Shown here in pieces: positions 24,562 to 37,220 of a DNA stretch of 64,000 nucleotides. The first letter of the stretch is position 1; each line of letters starts with the position of its first letter. Made by a program: the position numbers and the translations under genes. A model generated the notes under the pieces. It had not been told where the DNA came from. It saw only the letters and a program-made list of their open reading frames with translations, and searched no databases. Origin of the DNA: Gymnorhina tibicen (Eukaryota > Chordata > Aves > Passeriformes > Artamidae); assembly GCA_013399875.1 (NCBI GenBank), contig VXAZ01000382.1, positions 62,001 through 126,000 on the forward strand, given 5' to 3'.

Positions 24562-25764
24562 GGTGGTTCAGTCTGATTCAAGATAAAGACAGGGCTTCGG
24601 GACATTGAGAAGCCTCAAATGCATGTGAGTCTGTACCTGTGTGTCTGCAAACACGGCCATATAACTCTGGGGAGAACTAGGGAGCTCAGCAGGCACCTGA
24701 GAGCAGGAGGAGGCTGCAGCTGAACAGCCTGAATGCGATTTTCTGAGAAAACTCCAGCTCTGTGTTCCTCCAAAAGGCACAGATTTTGCTCCTGAGGTTT
24801 CTGTGCCATTAATCTCGTTAGCGACAGGATTTACATGTTGAGATGAGGAGAGGTAAAGCAGGGTTAAAAAAAAGATACCACAGATGCTACTTGGTCGGCC
24901 CCAGCTAATTTTCATGCAATTCTGGTTTCAGATAAAGAGCCTTCCCTGGGTTTTTGTAGGAGAACAGCAATGCAGGCTATTCAGAGGGTGATAATACATG
25001 GCTCTCGTGGCTAAAGCCTCCTGCTTTCTGAACACACATCCTCAAGGAGCACAGCAGGGAGCAGGGATGTGCCTTCAACTACCCTGCTGCCAAACTCAAT
25101 CTCTTCCAGTCTCTTGCCTGGCTCCAGCTTCGGGGCAGACAATGGGAGAAAATTATTTTGAGTGAAGCCCTTGCTCGCTAATTGCAATTTGTGCTGAGAA
25201 CCAAGCAGGAGCAGGCAAATTTATTTGGTGTTATGGCTGTTTCAGGGAGTTATGGTGAACACTGAAGCCTGTGCAGATTCAGTAAGGGGCAAAATTAAGG
25301 CTTTGTTAAAGCAGAGTAAATGCATTAGAGCTCCACTGAAAACAGAGGAGCTGAGTAACATCTTCAAGTGTTTAACAGAACTGCAGCCAACCACGTATGG
25401 CTGTTTTCACAGATCCATAAACTAAATATTATAAAAAAGGAAAAGAAAAATAAAACAAAGGAAATCCACTTTAGCTGAGATAAACTGAACCTGGACACAT
25501 GTGCAGGCCCAAAAGAACAAGAGGCATCTCACGGGCTAAATGAGCTCCTCGTTCCCAAGAGTGTCAAGTGTGATCATCTGCGAAACAGGAACGCAAGCCA
25601 ATGTTTCTTTTAGTAAAAGGGTGAAATGAAATGTTATTTTTGAAAAGTTTACATAAAGTTAAGTGAGCAGGATAATCCCAGCTTCTTACAACAAACCTCT
25701 CACACTTGACAATGTACGCAAGAAGGGAGGTGTGAGCAGAGCTGTCCTCATGCGTCCTGTGGTG
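24562..25764. other. Intronic, AT-rich in its second half
   Basis: No recognised gene or element lies here. An A-rich patch is at 25430-25470. Confidence 0.55.
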
Positions 25765-26063
25765 TGTGTCCCTAACTCATGACCAGCTAAACTCCTTTTG
25801 TAGAGTTTGGTTAGGAAAGACAGCAGCTGGCCCCAAAACCCCAAACCCCACAGTGCCACCCATCCTCTCCCCAAATAGCTGGCTCAGCTGGATGGAGCTG
25901 TACAGGCCTCGTGGTGGGCTGGTCCAGGTCAGATCTGGCCGGTTTTATGGTGGTGTTTCGGTGGGAAGTGGAGCTGTGGGGCCAGGTCAGCTCCCCCACA
26001 TCTGCTGACAGGTTGTTGTGGCCTTCTGCTGTGCCCGGGCTCTTGTGGCATCCTTTGTCCTCA
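25765..26063 (-). repeat. Unclassified interspersed repeat, copy B (inverted relative to copy A)
   Basis: This is the reverse-complement partner of 21542-21830, differing by scattered substitutions and small indels, for example near the TGGCATCCTTTGTCC end. The two arms are about 3.9 kb apart. Flanks outside the arms do not align, which argues against a simple large inverted duplication and for two insertions of the same element. Reading frames shared between the copies simply mirror the DNA identity and are not evidence of a protein. Confidence 0.8.
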
Positions 26064-26168
26064 TCATCACCCTGATCCAGGTGGGATTTCCCTGCCCTGT
26101 GTGCAGCACCCTGACGTAGCTCCAGGGACAGCCGTGGGGAGGCCGGAGCGGTGGGCACTGTCCTCCCT

Positions 26169-26260
26169 CACAGGATGGTCTGGGTTGGAAGGGACCTTAA
26201 AGATCATCTAATTCCGCACCCTGCCGTGGGCTGGGACACCTTCCATAGCCCAGCTGGCTG
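26169..26260 (-). repeat. CR1 LINE 3' fragment, antisense
   Basis: ACAGGATGGTCTGGGTTGGA, then AGGGACCTTAAAGATCATCT and GGGACACCTTCCATAGCCCA form the reverse complement of the CR1 3' end. Confidence 0.88.
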
Positions 26261-29200
26261 TGTCAGGGGACACTGGCAGTGCCTGGGGTGTTGGGAGGGC
26301 AGGTCCAGGCACCCCCAGCCAGCAGGGCCATGGAAGCTGTGGAAGGCAGCACTGGCTGTTGGCCGAGCCGTGGCAGCAAGCTGTGCCTTTCTGCACTGGC
26401 AGCCCCGAGATCGTCTCCAAAATTGCTTGTCTGCAGATAATGATGAATAGTCCCTTTATGCACAGTAGCTGAGTAGTACTGGTGTCGCCTCCCTGAGAAA
26501 AATCAGCGTCCCTCCTCGAAGGGATGGAATTATGCTCCTTTTGCCATCCACAGACCACATAATTCACTGTAATTTCATTATCTCTGTGCACTCAGAACTA
26601 CACCACATGGCTCTTCTGTAAGTGGTGAAGGTAAGAAGCTACACCAGCATGAATTTTCTTTAATAAGATTACACCATGATAATAGGCTCTTAGAATAATT
26701 CAGCTTCTAATGATTTTGTTCTTCCTTGCTTCCACATGATCAAGGGCAATATGCATTAAAGTTGCAGAGGCTTTCTTAATTATAGAGTAGTAAGTATATA
26801 TTTTATCTAACAGCTGTAATGTTCAAAGGGGATTTTTGTTTTTGTGGGAAATACTTACTTGGTGTTGCCATTTTCAAGGCTCTCTGTGTAAGCACGTGCA
26901 GGCCTATGATCAAATTTCTCCAATATATAGTGGTGGTGTTTTTGTGGGAAAAATCCAAGTGTTGAAACACAATGCAGCCAACCAAGCTGTCTGGAAGGGG
27001 ATCAACCTTGTAATACTTTAATCTGATTAAAAAAAAAAAGAAGTAGTAGTAAAAATTATAAATTATTTCTTCATGCAGATGAGTTGCCTAACATCAGGGA
27101 TTCAAATTAGGAAATTAGTTGGCTCGACTCCCCCGGGGCCTCAGTTTCCCTTTCAGTAAAACAAATGAAGGAGTCGTTGGCACTTTCAGCCCTGTCTCGG
27201 TGGGTTATCCCAGCCGGTTTGTGTTGCACCTTAGGAGCGCCGAGAGATTTGGTTCCCTGATGTTTGTGCAGCTCTCTGAGATCTTTGAAGAAACACTGCA
27301 AAGCCTTATTTTACCATTCCCACAGGCAGCGCTGGGTAACGGCTGTCACCCGGATTATCCCCAGTCCTTGGAGAACGTGATTTTATCCACGATCCTACCT
27401 GGCACTGAAAGCTTCCAGCCCTCCACGGTGGAGCTGGCTTGACCTTCAGCACTATCTGAACCTGCTCTGCCCTGTGCCAACCTCCCTCCAATCTCTGCCC
27501 TTCTGCACGGAACACAGCTTAACGTGGCCCGCTCTGAACAATAGCTCCTCAGTTCCATTCATATCAGCATCGCTCCTGACACAAGTGGGCAGGGCGGAGG
27601 CCCAGAGCCACAGATCTATTAATCAGGGCTGGGTGTCACTTTGCAGTTCAGAGATGGTTTGTGCGGAAGGAAGCCGAGCTCTGCAATGAAAGAGTTTCGA
27701 GGTTTGTTCTGAAAAGACTTGTCACCACTCTCGACGTGCTTCCCCACCCCGTGGCCAGGTGTTTGTGGCTTCCACAGAGTAACCAAGAGGGCAGAATTCA
27801 CACGAGCTCGTGAGTCGTGGCTGAAATTTGTCCCTTCTTCGAGGACCTCTCTGGATCCGCCTGGGGAAAGGAGGGAGACACATGTCCCTGCGTCTCACAA
27901 AGCTCTGGAGTTACGCAAAGGATGAGGATTGGCAGCAGATGGTGTTTGCACTGGAATTGTCTGGTCTAAGGCTGCTCACCACTTGGGCATGGTGGTGGGC
28001 ATGGTGATTTTCACCAGGGCCTGGTGATTTTCACCTGGGAATAGTAGCAGGAAACTTAATCCAGGTGGGGCTTCAGGTTCAGTGTTGGAGGGAGAGCAGC
28101 AGCATTTCAAGCACTGCCTTGCTCTGCTGACTGGAAGAAGGGTTGTGTAACCCAGCACTGTGAAAATCATCAGCTCCTGAGCTCTGCCTGCACTGGGTCT
28201 CTCCCTCCTTTTCCAGCAGAGGGGAAATAGCAGAATTTTTCCAGCTAGATGAGGCAGTGGAGTTGGGAAATGGGAAAGGACCGGGTGAGTTTTCCTCTGT
28301 GGTGGCAAAGGCCTTTCCCTGCTGCTGTTAACCAGGAGGATTAAAGAGTGAGTTCTTCGGACACTCCTCTCCCATCGACCCCGAGCTGAACCCTTGGGTT
28401 AGGAGCTGACTTTTCATTTGGGACTGACAGACTTGCAAGCTAAATCAGAGCCCAGATGGCTTAGAAAAGCCCAGAGAGCTCCAACCTGAGAGCAGCTCTT
28501 GCCACGCACGTTCCCATGCTCTTTCAGCAGGCCGGGGCTGCTGTGCCAAGTGTGATTTCAGAGGAAGCTTGGAAAGAAAGTCCAGCCCCGTCTGTCGTCC
28601 TTTTTTTCAGAGAACTTCTGGTGCCTTTGCCATGTGCAGAATAGCTGAGAGAAAGGGCTTTTACAAAGCTCGGAGCTGGGCTTCTGTGTGTCCTGCTTCC
28701 CTTCTTCCTAAGATGTGTTCCCTTCCTCCATGAGTCACCCCGTGGATGAGAATAAGAGACTTTTTAGGGAAAAGGAGACAAAACAGCAGAAGCTGGCTCT
28801 TCAGAGCGGCTGTGCCATGGCCGTTTGTTCGTGGAGCTGGAAGCATCTGTCATCTTTAGCCCGGGGAGTTCAATCCCGAGGAGCTCCGGGCTGAATTACC
28901 CCGGCGCGTTTGTATGCGTGGCCGCACGCTGTGCCGGGTGGCCGCCTGCCACCCCTCGCCCAAGGTGGATGTGTTTCAGAGGAGAGGCAGTTTGCGCTGA
29001 TAAAAACACTCAGCGCCTGCGGGTGAGCCGCAGACCGCGCCAGTCGGGCTGTTCAAATGTTCCCTGGGGTTTGCTGGGAGGGCTGGGGCGCTCCGGGGCT
29101 GCGGGATTCGCCTCGTTAGCGGTAAAACGGTGCCTGAGGAGTCAAACCTGTCCTGCTGCGGGGACACCTGTGTCTGGCCACTTCCCAGGGAGGTGTCTCT

Positions 29201-32200
29201 GCTCTGACACTGGCCTGGGAGGGGGCACTGGGGAGCTGGTGGCTGCTCCCTGCTCCTCCACAATGCTTTAGGACTCTATAAACACTTCAAAGGTGGCTTT
29301 GCAGGTGTCCGTCCAGCCGTGTCTCAACACCCAGCTCCGTGTGCCAGGCAAGCACACCTTGGCTCTGAGCAAGCACCCCAGCCGCTGCTTCATCGAGCTG
29401 CGAGCTGGAAGACTTCTAATTAAAGCCAGATTATTGGTCTTGGCCCTCCTTGTTAGTGTTTTGATTTGGGGTTTTCCTTTTTAAGTCCCTTTAAGATGTC
29501 TGGATAGATGATATCAAGGTTAATTTGTTTGTGATGGAAGAAATGTTTTCACATGGTGGCTAAATGTTGTTGGAAAAGAGCAAAATTAATAGCTGCTCAC
29601 TTAATCCTGATTAAGCTGGCAGCTGGGAGATATTGATCAGTGTGTTCACAGCAAACTGTCCCTCTCTAATGCTCGGGGAAACAAGCCTGGGACTGTGGTT
29701 ACCTTAACCCTTCCCACATTGGCAGCCTCATGCACTGGCCAGGACCTGAACCAGTGCATCCTCCTGCTTCCCAGCAGAAGGGCTTTGTCTGGGGTTAGCT
29801 CCCTGGGGTATAGCCAGGCTGGCTTTGTCCCAAAATCTCCTGGGACTGCAGAGCAGTCACCCAGGTCTGGGTGTTCCTGGGGAGCCCTCTCTGCCGGGGA
29901 CCCTCGGTGGCCCCCACTCCCAGCCACCGCTGCAGCCATCACATGGGATGCTTGGAGCAGATCAGTGTTTCACGGAATCCAAAAAAAGCTGCTCAGGGGG
30001 TTAGCAGCAACTGATTTTAGGAGTTTAAATAAAAAACAGGGCTTGGCCGGAGTGGGCACCAGCTTGGACCTGACCCCAGCTTTGCTGATGTTTCCAAGTT
30101 CTTCTGCTTCCATCATTGTCAGTCATTTCTGATACACGATTTCTGGGGACAGATGGCAGGATAAAACCTTGCTCACCTCACAGCCCACCTGTTTGATCAT
30201 GCTCGAGATGCGGAAGTCATAAACCAGAAGCAATTTTGAGGCTGCCAAGAGAGGGAAGGAGGTTCAACAGCCTCAGCTTTCCTGCTCGGGCTTTATTACT
30301 CTCAGCAAACACATGTTCCACATTCGAGTCCGTGCATTCTTAATGCAGCCACTGCCAGGCTGGCTCCAAACAACACGGATTGCTCTGGGTTGGGTCTGTC
30401 TTGGCTATTCACAAGGTCACTGTATTTTTGGACCTCTGCCTGCTGCACTATGGTTGAGTTTCTTGTTAACACAGAGCAGGTCTGGAAATACCTAGAACTG
30501 TGTTCAGCCTCCCAGGGCATGAGTGGGACTGCTGGAGTGGATGGAGAGTAACATGACAAGGAACAGCTTTCCAGAGGGCACTCAGATATGTGCTATTCTC
30601 AGGGAGATGAGTACTGCAGAGACTAAGTTTTATCCTTGCCAGAAATTCCATTTAGAAGAGCACAATTCCTGTTGGAGGTACCATAACTGTAGCCAGTACT
30701 GGACCTGGCCCAGAATTAATTCTTTGTGGTAGATCTTGGTACTGATCCACTGCTCAGGACTTCTGGAAAAGATCAGTGTTTCTTTTGTGAATGTCAGATA
30801 AACTATTTTGCCATGGGGTGAGTAGGAGATGCGGAAGGGGATCAACCTCCCTGATGCCTTGGGCACCATTGCTCCCAAAAACCAGCAGCTGGCTCTCCCT
30901 GCCCTTGCTCTGCTTGTCCACCCTGGTGCTCTGCTCACCTCACACTTGGTGGGATGAGGGTTCCTCACCCTCCCAGGTATCCAAAGGAAGGCGTTTCCCC
31001 AGATGTCCCTCCTCACGTGGCACATGACAGTCTTGCAGGAATGTGCATCGTGTGCTGTAAAGACAGGCCCTGTTACAGTCGCTGTCCTTGGGTAAGCAGG
31101 CTCAGGCTTCCTGTTCCCTTGTTACCCTTATTCCACCAAATGTTTGGTGCATCCACACAGTAGCTGACTCTCAGCCCACACTTGTATCCTGTGTGCTCCA
31201 GCCTGGGTGATGGATTCTCGCTGGGATGCAGATCAGCCTTTACCAAGCCTTCTCTTGCTGACCACAGAGCCAGCTCATCCTCCTTGCATCCAAGTTTACG
31301 AGGTACAAAGCCATGGCAGATGAAACCCATCTGCCACAGGTGAGTGGAGTTAAGCTGTTTTACAGCTGAGGGAGCAGGCATAAATCAAAATGGGGAAATT
31401 GATGGAGTTCTGGCTTTATTTCAGGGGCTGTTATTCTCTTTTTCATGCGGGCAGGAGTGTTGCTGCTCCAAGCTTGTAGTTCAGTTGTACCTTCAGGCTT
31501 CAGTGCCCTTCCTGCACTCCCTGGGGTCGATGGCATCACTCAGCTCTCCTTTGGGCACAGTTTTAACTCCCAGAAACCTACGTGTTGGCAAAGGCTCATC
31601 CTGCCACTCCCCAGGGGACTTGACTCCTGCGAGCGATCCTTTGGCATATTTGCATTCGGATTTTCTTCATTCCAGCCTGGGCACGTACGGGTTCTCTCTG
31701 CTGGCTGCTCAGCCATTGGGCCCACTCAGGACTGACCGCAGCATTTTTGTGCTTTGTAGAATTCTTTCAAGTCCCAGGGAGGTGCCGGGTGAGCAGTGGG
31801 AGCGTGTGAGGGCATCCAGAGGGATTTCACGCCTCGCGCTCCTCGGAACCTCTGAGCCACGAGCAAGAGGCTGCATTTTTTCCACAGCCCCTGCCAAACC
31901 CTGGTCCTTTCTTCCATCCTCCATATGCTGCTTTGTTGGCCTGAGCAGCCATCTCTTAATCTAAGTCTGTCTCGGGAGAACCAGTTAGTAAAACATCCTT
32001 AATTAACCGTACTGGGTTCGGCCTGAAAGCAAACCAGACCCACTGAGGTGCTGCTACGCTTGTGTCAGCAGCTGTTCTCATTTGTAAGAGAGAAGGCACA
32101 GGTGGTGTTTGCTCCTCAGAAGTTGGGATTTGATGTGCCTGCCTCCCAATGCTGCTGGAGGAGGCTGTGGATCTCCCATATCCCCATCCCTTTTCTGTCC

Positions 32201-33519
32201 TTTGATTTGCAGCAGCCTTGCAGTGGCTCATTGTGTCTCCTTCTCACTCAGGTAAAAGCTGAACCAGCTGAAGCTGCAGCACTGGAGGCAAAATTGTTTT
32301 CCTGTTCAGAAGCAAGAAGGGTGGGAATTTGGGGTCATCCCTCAACAATCCATTTCCCTTGAACAGGACAAGAAACTCTACTCTTGGCTTACTTACCCCA
32401 AACAGCTTCTCTGTGGGAAATCTGGTCCTCTTCCCCTCTTCTGGGGCAGAAACAGGGATGGGAGACAGAAGGGTTTGGCCACATGGATTGTGACTTGGAC
32501 AAATAAATGAATACGTGGGTCAGTGGGTAGATAGGTGATTATTTTAACATCTGAGGTAAAGAGAAATGCTCCCTTCTTTTGTTATTATTCCTGGAGACGT
32601 GGAGCAGAAGACTGTTCATTGTTAAGTTAGCAGACTCGAGGGTAGGTGCTGATTCCAGCTTATGTTTGGAAAAATCTGGTGGAGCCACAGAGTGGATTCA
32701 TTCACATTGAGTGAGACCTAAGACCGTGGAAGGTGGTGGGTGAATTACCCATCAGGTGGGACAATGCTTCTGAGGGAAAATGAAGAGGCTCCTGTGATGA
32801 TTCAAGTCAGTGCATCATTTCTGTTTGTGTGGCTCCTCTGCACTGCTCCCTCCCCTGCCTGGAGCGACGTGTGTTTCCTGGCCCTTGAGAGAAGGCAGCT
32901 CCGTCTTTCATGTTCGCGGCGTGCTCGCGTTTCCCCCGTCCTCGTCTCGCAGCTCGGTATCACTGATATTGTGACAGAACGTGTTCAGTGCAAAGAACTA
33001 TTAAAAATGTAGCTCAGATGGTGCTGATGGGAGGCTGACATCTCCTGAATAATTTATTTTAACTGGAAAGATTTGTAACACTTAAGCGTTAGCGGGACTC
33101 TTCCTTTTAACTCTTTCTGAGGCAGCTGCTTGTTGTGATCCTCTTGTTTGGGCAAGAAGTGGCTCGGCCTGTTTGAGGCCAAAGCCAGAGCCACCACCTC
33201 CCTCAGGGACAGTCAGACTGCTGGTCGTGGTCCCTTGGAGGCTGGAGAACTCCAGAAGAACTCCAAAAGGAAGCTGGAGGTGTTGGAAGAAGCAGTCACA
33301 AGTTGGATTGCCCCTGCCTTGGGAATAGGGAGCTTTTGCTAGGGTAGAGGATTGAAACAGGCTGTAATTATACAGCAAAATATTTACAGTAAGCAAGGAA
33401 TGGCTGGCTACCTTGAATTCCTGGCAACAGCTCCCTTCCTTGGGGCAGTGACTGTAAGCACCTGCTCTGAGGAGCAGCTGCTGCCATCCCCCTTGTCCGG
33501 GGCGAAGGACCTGATGTGT
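26261..33519. other. Intronic, 7.3 kb with one CpG-rich patch
   Basis: No coding exon was recognised. The stretch includes an A run near 27029, a 20-bp imperfect tandem (GGTGATTTTCACCAGGGCCT-like) at 28003-28040 and the CpG-rich patch at 28859-29132. The ORF at 31344-31964 (206 codons) has no domain signal. Confidence 0.55.
28859..29132. promoter_or_regulatory. CpG-rich patch within the LHPP intron
   Basis: By hand count about 26 CpG dinucleotides fall in roughly 275 bp, far above the surrounding CpG-poor intron. Examples are CCCCGGCGCGTTTG, GTGGCCGCACGC and CCGCAGACCGCGCC. No TATA box or exon with a splice donor is obvious. It could be an unmethylated intronic enhancer, an alternative promoter or a GC-rich conserved element; this is inference from composition only. 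Confidence 0.4.
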
Positions 33520-33580
33520 TGCTGCGCCAGGGGTTTGCACAGGGTCTTTTCCAGTCTTAACAATCCTGTGATTCCATGGG
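33520..33580 (+). repeat. Possible degenerate CR1 3' end
   Basis: GGGTCTTTTCCAGTCTTAAC followed by AATCCTGTGATTCCATGG resembles a diverged CR1 terminus with octamers. The match is short. Confidence 0.45.
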
Positions 33581-36500
33581 TATGGATGGAAGGAAGTCAG
33601 GGCCGTTGCTGTTTTGTAAACATTTAGTAGGAGCTTTGTGCAGGGAACATCCTTGCACACAAGCCAACAACCTGAATTTCTAAATTTATGCTGGCAGAAA
33701 TGCAGTCACGAGGGGGGCTTATCAGTTTAACTCTTGGTGTCAGTGTTAGCCAAGATCATTTCTGTGATGATCATCTAAGAAGGCTCTTCCTCCCTCTTTT
33801 TTATCATTACACATAGAGAGACAAATCCTGCTCTCAGCCGTGAGGAAGCAATTCCCACTCAAGCCGAAGGAAGCTGCTCAGAGAGACCAGGGTTTATCCC
33901 ATACTTTACAGACAAATTTATCACTGGAATTGCTGTGCCCACACCACGTGGCTGCTTCAGCCCAAAGGGGCTCAGTGCTGACTCACAGACAACTCCTCCT
34001 TACTTTTCTCTCACTCTTCTTCCTCTTGTTGCTGCTCGTGTTCCTTCCAGGGTTGTTTCACTCCCTTTTGGTCTTCCTCCAGGTTCCTGCCAAAACTGAG
34101 TTTAACACCTTGGGTAAGACACAGTCTGTCCTGAAGGGATGCAAAATCCGTGTTGGTGAGAGGGAGTGGGAAGACAGAAATCCTGTTATTTTTGGTTTAC
34201 AGATGAGGTCCTGCAATGTAGAAGGTCAAACTCTGATGTTCTTGAAGTCAATGCCAAAATCCATTTATGGCTCCCAGCTGGCCAGGGCATCATCCCAAAC
34301 AGTTTGTGACTGATCCATCCTCTTTTTGGCCACAGATTCATCCGTCACTCTGAATCTTCTCCCTGCCTAGCCTTGGAGGGTCTGGAAACACCTCACTCTC
34401 CTGTGTCTGTTCTTACTGTAATGAAGTTTTGAGGGGCTCCCACAAAGGAGCAAGGTGTTGTTATTCTCTTTTTTCAGCTGTGGAAACCAAGAAAGGCCAA
34501 GTGATATAGCCGAGGTCACACACCAGTGTCAGAAGCAACAGTAGGTTCTCCATGTCCTCTGTTCCTTCCCAGCCTCTCTCATAAACCCAAAGAGCAATAA
34601 AACGAAAGAGAGGTTCATAGCAAGAAAAATTGGATTGGAACCTGCAGCAGCCCAAGATCAACCGTGGAGTTCCTGTGGCTCAGTAGAAACCCTGGAGTTA
34701 ATGACCTCTGCAAAACTGATGTGTTTTTACATAACTAAATTCCAAGAAAAAAATTAAATCCTTATTAATTATCAAGACAGGAACTAGTAGGAGAGAAGAG
34801 CCAGAGTCTTTAGGTCAGATTCATCAGAATCCATCACCTAGCAGAAATTTATATTACGAATAAATACACCCTAGAAACTAGTCCAATAAATTTTTCCTAT
34901 TGAAACAAGTTGTCTTCCTGCTTTATGTATCATTTTAAAGGAAGGCAATTGAATATAAATTTTCTCCATCTACAGAGAAATAGACATCCAAATGCATGTA
35001 TGTGTCTGTGAGTATCCGTGTTCTGGGGATAGTGCTGACATCTGTGTAGGGCATGTTGGACTGAGCCTGACTGACTTCAATAGCCTTTGGAGTGGAAACC
35101 AGCACTGATCTCCAACCTGGGGAAAATTTTCCTCAATTCCAGCTTCTTTGTGCATTAGCAATTACTTTCAAATGTTTCAAACTCGGTAGCGGTTGCCAAA
35201 ATCTGCGTTGCCTCCCAAGGAAAAACTCTTAATTTCTTCGTGTTTAGAGGCCAAATATGTGGCTAAACTAGGCTTGATGATAGCTAAGGTTTGGGTTTGG
35301 GCAGATTGTGAGTCCGTGCACAGTGAGTGCCTGGAATATGCACACGGCTGGGACCGTGCTGGGGCTGTGTCTGTGGAAATGTAAAAATATTACTCTTAAA
35401 AAGAGGTTAATCTTTCCCACATTTCCTGCTATGGTTAGAGGTGATTTTCTCATTGTTTTGTTCTCAGCTGTCTCGGTGCTTTCAGTCCTCCTGCCTGAAA
35501 ATCTCTTCTTGCAGGCATTTTGCAGCCTCGTGTATTATGTACACATGAAAAATGGTTGGTTGAGTAAGAGGTTTCTTGGTTTCAACCAGAACAGAAGTAC
35601 GTAAAGTCACTTGAAAGTGACTTTTATGAAGAAAAGCTCATATATAGTATAAAACCAACCAGACATAACAGGCCTGGCTGTGAGCAGAAGCAAACTGGTC
35701 GATTTTAAGACTCCCATGTTTTAATGCCCTGAAATACAAGTGCCCACGTGGCTCTGCCAGCTTCCCACTGCCTGTTTCACAGCACGGGGTGCAGGCTCAG
35801 GACCACATAAAGTTGTCGGATGCAGGAGGATGTTTCCTGCAGCCCTGTCCCTGCAGCAGCAAAGAATATTGCATTGCTTCAAAACTGCAAGGAGAGGGTT
35901 ATAAAATTATCATGCCTGTAAATTCCAGATGCAAACCATATGATCGCAAAGCCCTGCTCCCCGTCCTTGTTTAAAATGACTCTCTCCTAAGCCTCCTCAA
36001 CATCTGCCTGGCCTGGAAGTGCAGATTTTTCCCTGTGCTCAGTCACACGCTCAGTGAACACCTTGTGCTGGGACTAAAAGGTCTTTTGAAAAAAAAAAAA
36101 AAAACGCTGTGCAACTGATGAAGTGTTTCCTTAGGATTAAGTGCCGTGGTTAATATAAGCATTAAAAAACATCTCTGGCCACTGTCCTGTGTCACTGCGG
36201 CCTCATATTTCCTCTCCTCTGGAGACGGATGTACATCTGGTTTGAGTGGCTTTTGTCCTATTCCCTGGCCACAAAAGAAAAAGGAATACTGGGCTTCTAA
36301 GGATGGAAAGTTATGCAGCGGTGCTAAATATATCAGTATTTCTTGGACCCGAACTCACCCAAGATAGGCCGTTCCAGCAACACTTCCAGCACAAGAGGCA
36401 AGGCTGCTGGTGAGCACTCGGGGTTTTGTTTTGAAACGGGGAGGTACATCCACGTGTAAGGGCGGTGGCTCCGGCAGGGCTGGAGCGCAGGGCTGCCCTT

Positions 36501-37119
36501 GGGAAGCTGCCTCTCCCGCGAGCCCTTGGATGTGTCTCCTCTTCCCCAGAGCGATCGAGTTACGCGCCCTGAGCTTTGCCATAGTAGCAGAGGAAGGGGA
36601 GAGCACAAAGGTTATGGAAAACAAAACATTAATTTTCTTGACCAGCTGTGTTACAAGCAAAGTGCAGCTTTATTTATACCCACGGCGTAGCGTCCATAAA
36701 TCAGGGCTGCTCTCCAGCAAGGCATTTAATGAGAACTATTAAATGATTTCATGATGTACTCATTGTTACCATCTGATAAAAACCAGCGCTCCCTCCAAGG
36801 AGCAGGACTTTTCAGTTGTAGCTTTTCATGGGGGAGCGAGGTGCAGGGGGAAGCAAAGCCCTCAGCAGCGTCGGATGGATTCTGCAAACCTCTCTGGGCA
36901 CATCGTGCCGGGAGGATCCATCGGCTCAGCCTCCTCACGGATTTCAGTTAGGGACATGGGCTGCTGGCATGGACAGCCTTTGGGTTTATACAACACCTTT
37001 TGCAGAGAAAATACCTGATCTGATCTCTCCTCCGTGTGCCAGAGTAAATCAGCAGTGCTGTGGAGGGGGGTGCTGCTTCCTAGCCTGCATGAGGCTGGAC
37101 CCCAGCCCGTGGTGCACGA
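33581..37119. other. Intronic, 3.5 kb, AT-rich in the middle
   Basis: Nothing gene-like is visible. It holds a short palindrome with 10-bp arms, AAAGTCACTT/AAGTGACTTT, at 35603-35624, and a 16-base A run at 36089-36104. Confidence 0.55.
36089..36104. repeat. Poly(A) run
   Basis: Sixteen consecutive A residues follow GGTCTTTTG. No recognisable retrocopy precedes them. Confidence 0.85.
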
Positions 37120-37220
37120 GGAATCACAGAATGGTTTGGGCTGCAAGGGGCTTTAAAGACCATCTAGTTCCATGGGCAGGGACACCTTCCACTAGCCCAG
37201 GTTGCCCAGGGCCTGGAGCA
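37120..37220 (-). repeat. CR1 LINE 3' fragment, antisense
   Basis: GAATCACAGAATGGTTTGGG, then CTTTAAAGACCATCTAGTTC and GGGACACCTTCCACTAGCCC are diagnostic of the CR1 3' end read in reverse. Confidence 0.9.

Noticed and set aside
21542..26063. A single large DNA transposon with roughly 290-bp terminal inverted repeats
   Set aside because: The interior contains a CR1 copy and unique intron-like sequence, with no transposase frame and no target-site duplication at the outer edges. Two separate insertions of one repeat are simpler.
31344..31964. 206-codon open frame on the plus strand
   Set aside because: No recognisable motif, signal peptide or exon-like boundaries. Composition is that of the surrounding intron.
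36089..36104. Poly(A) run as the tail of a processed pseudogene
   Set aside because: The preceding sequence has no recognisable gene similarity and no polyadenylation hexamer at the right distance.
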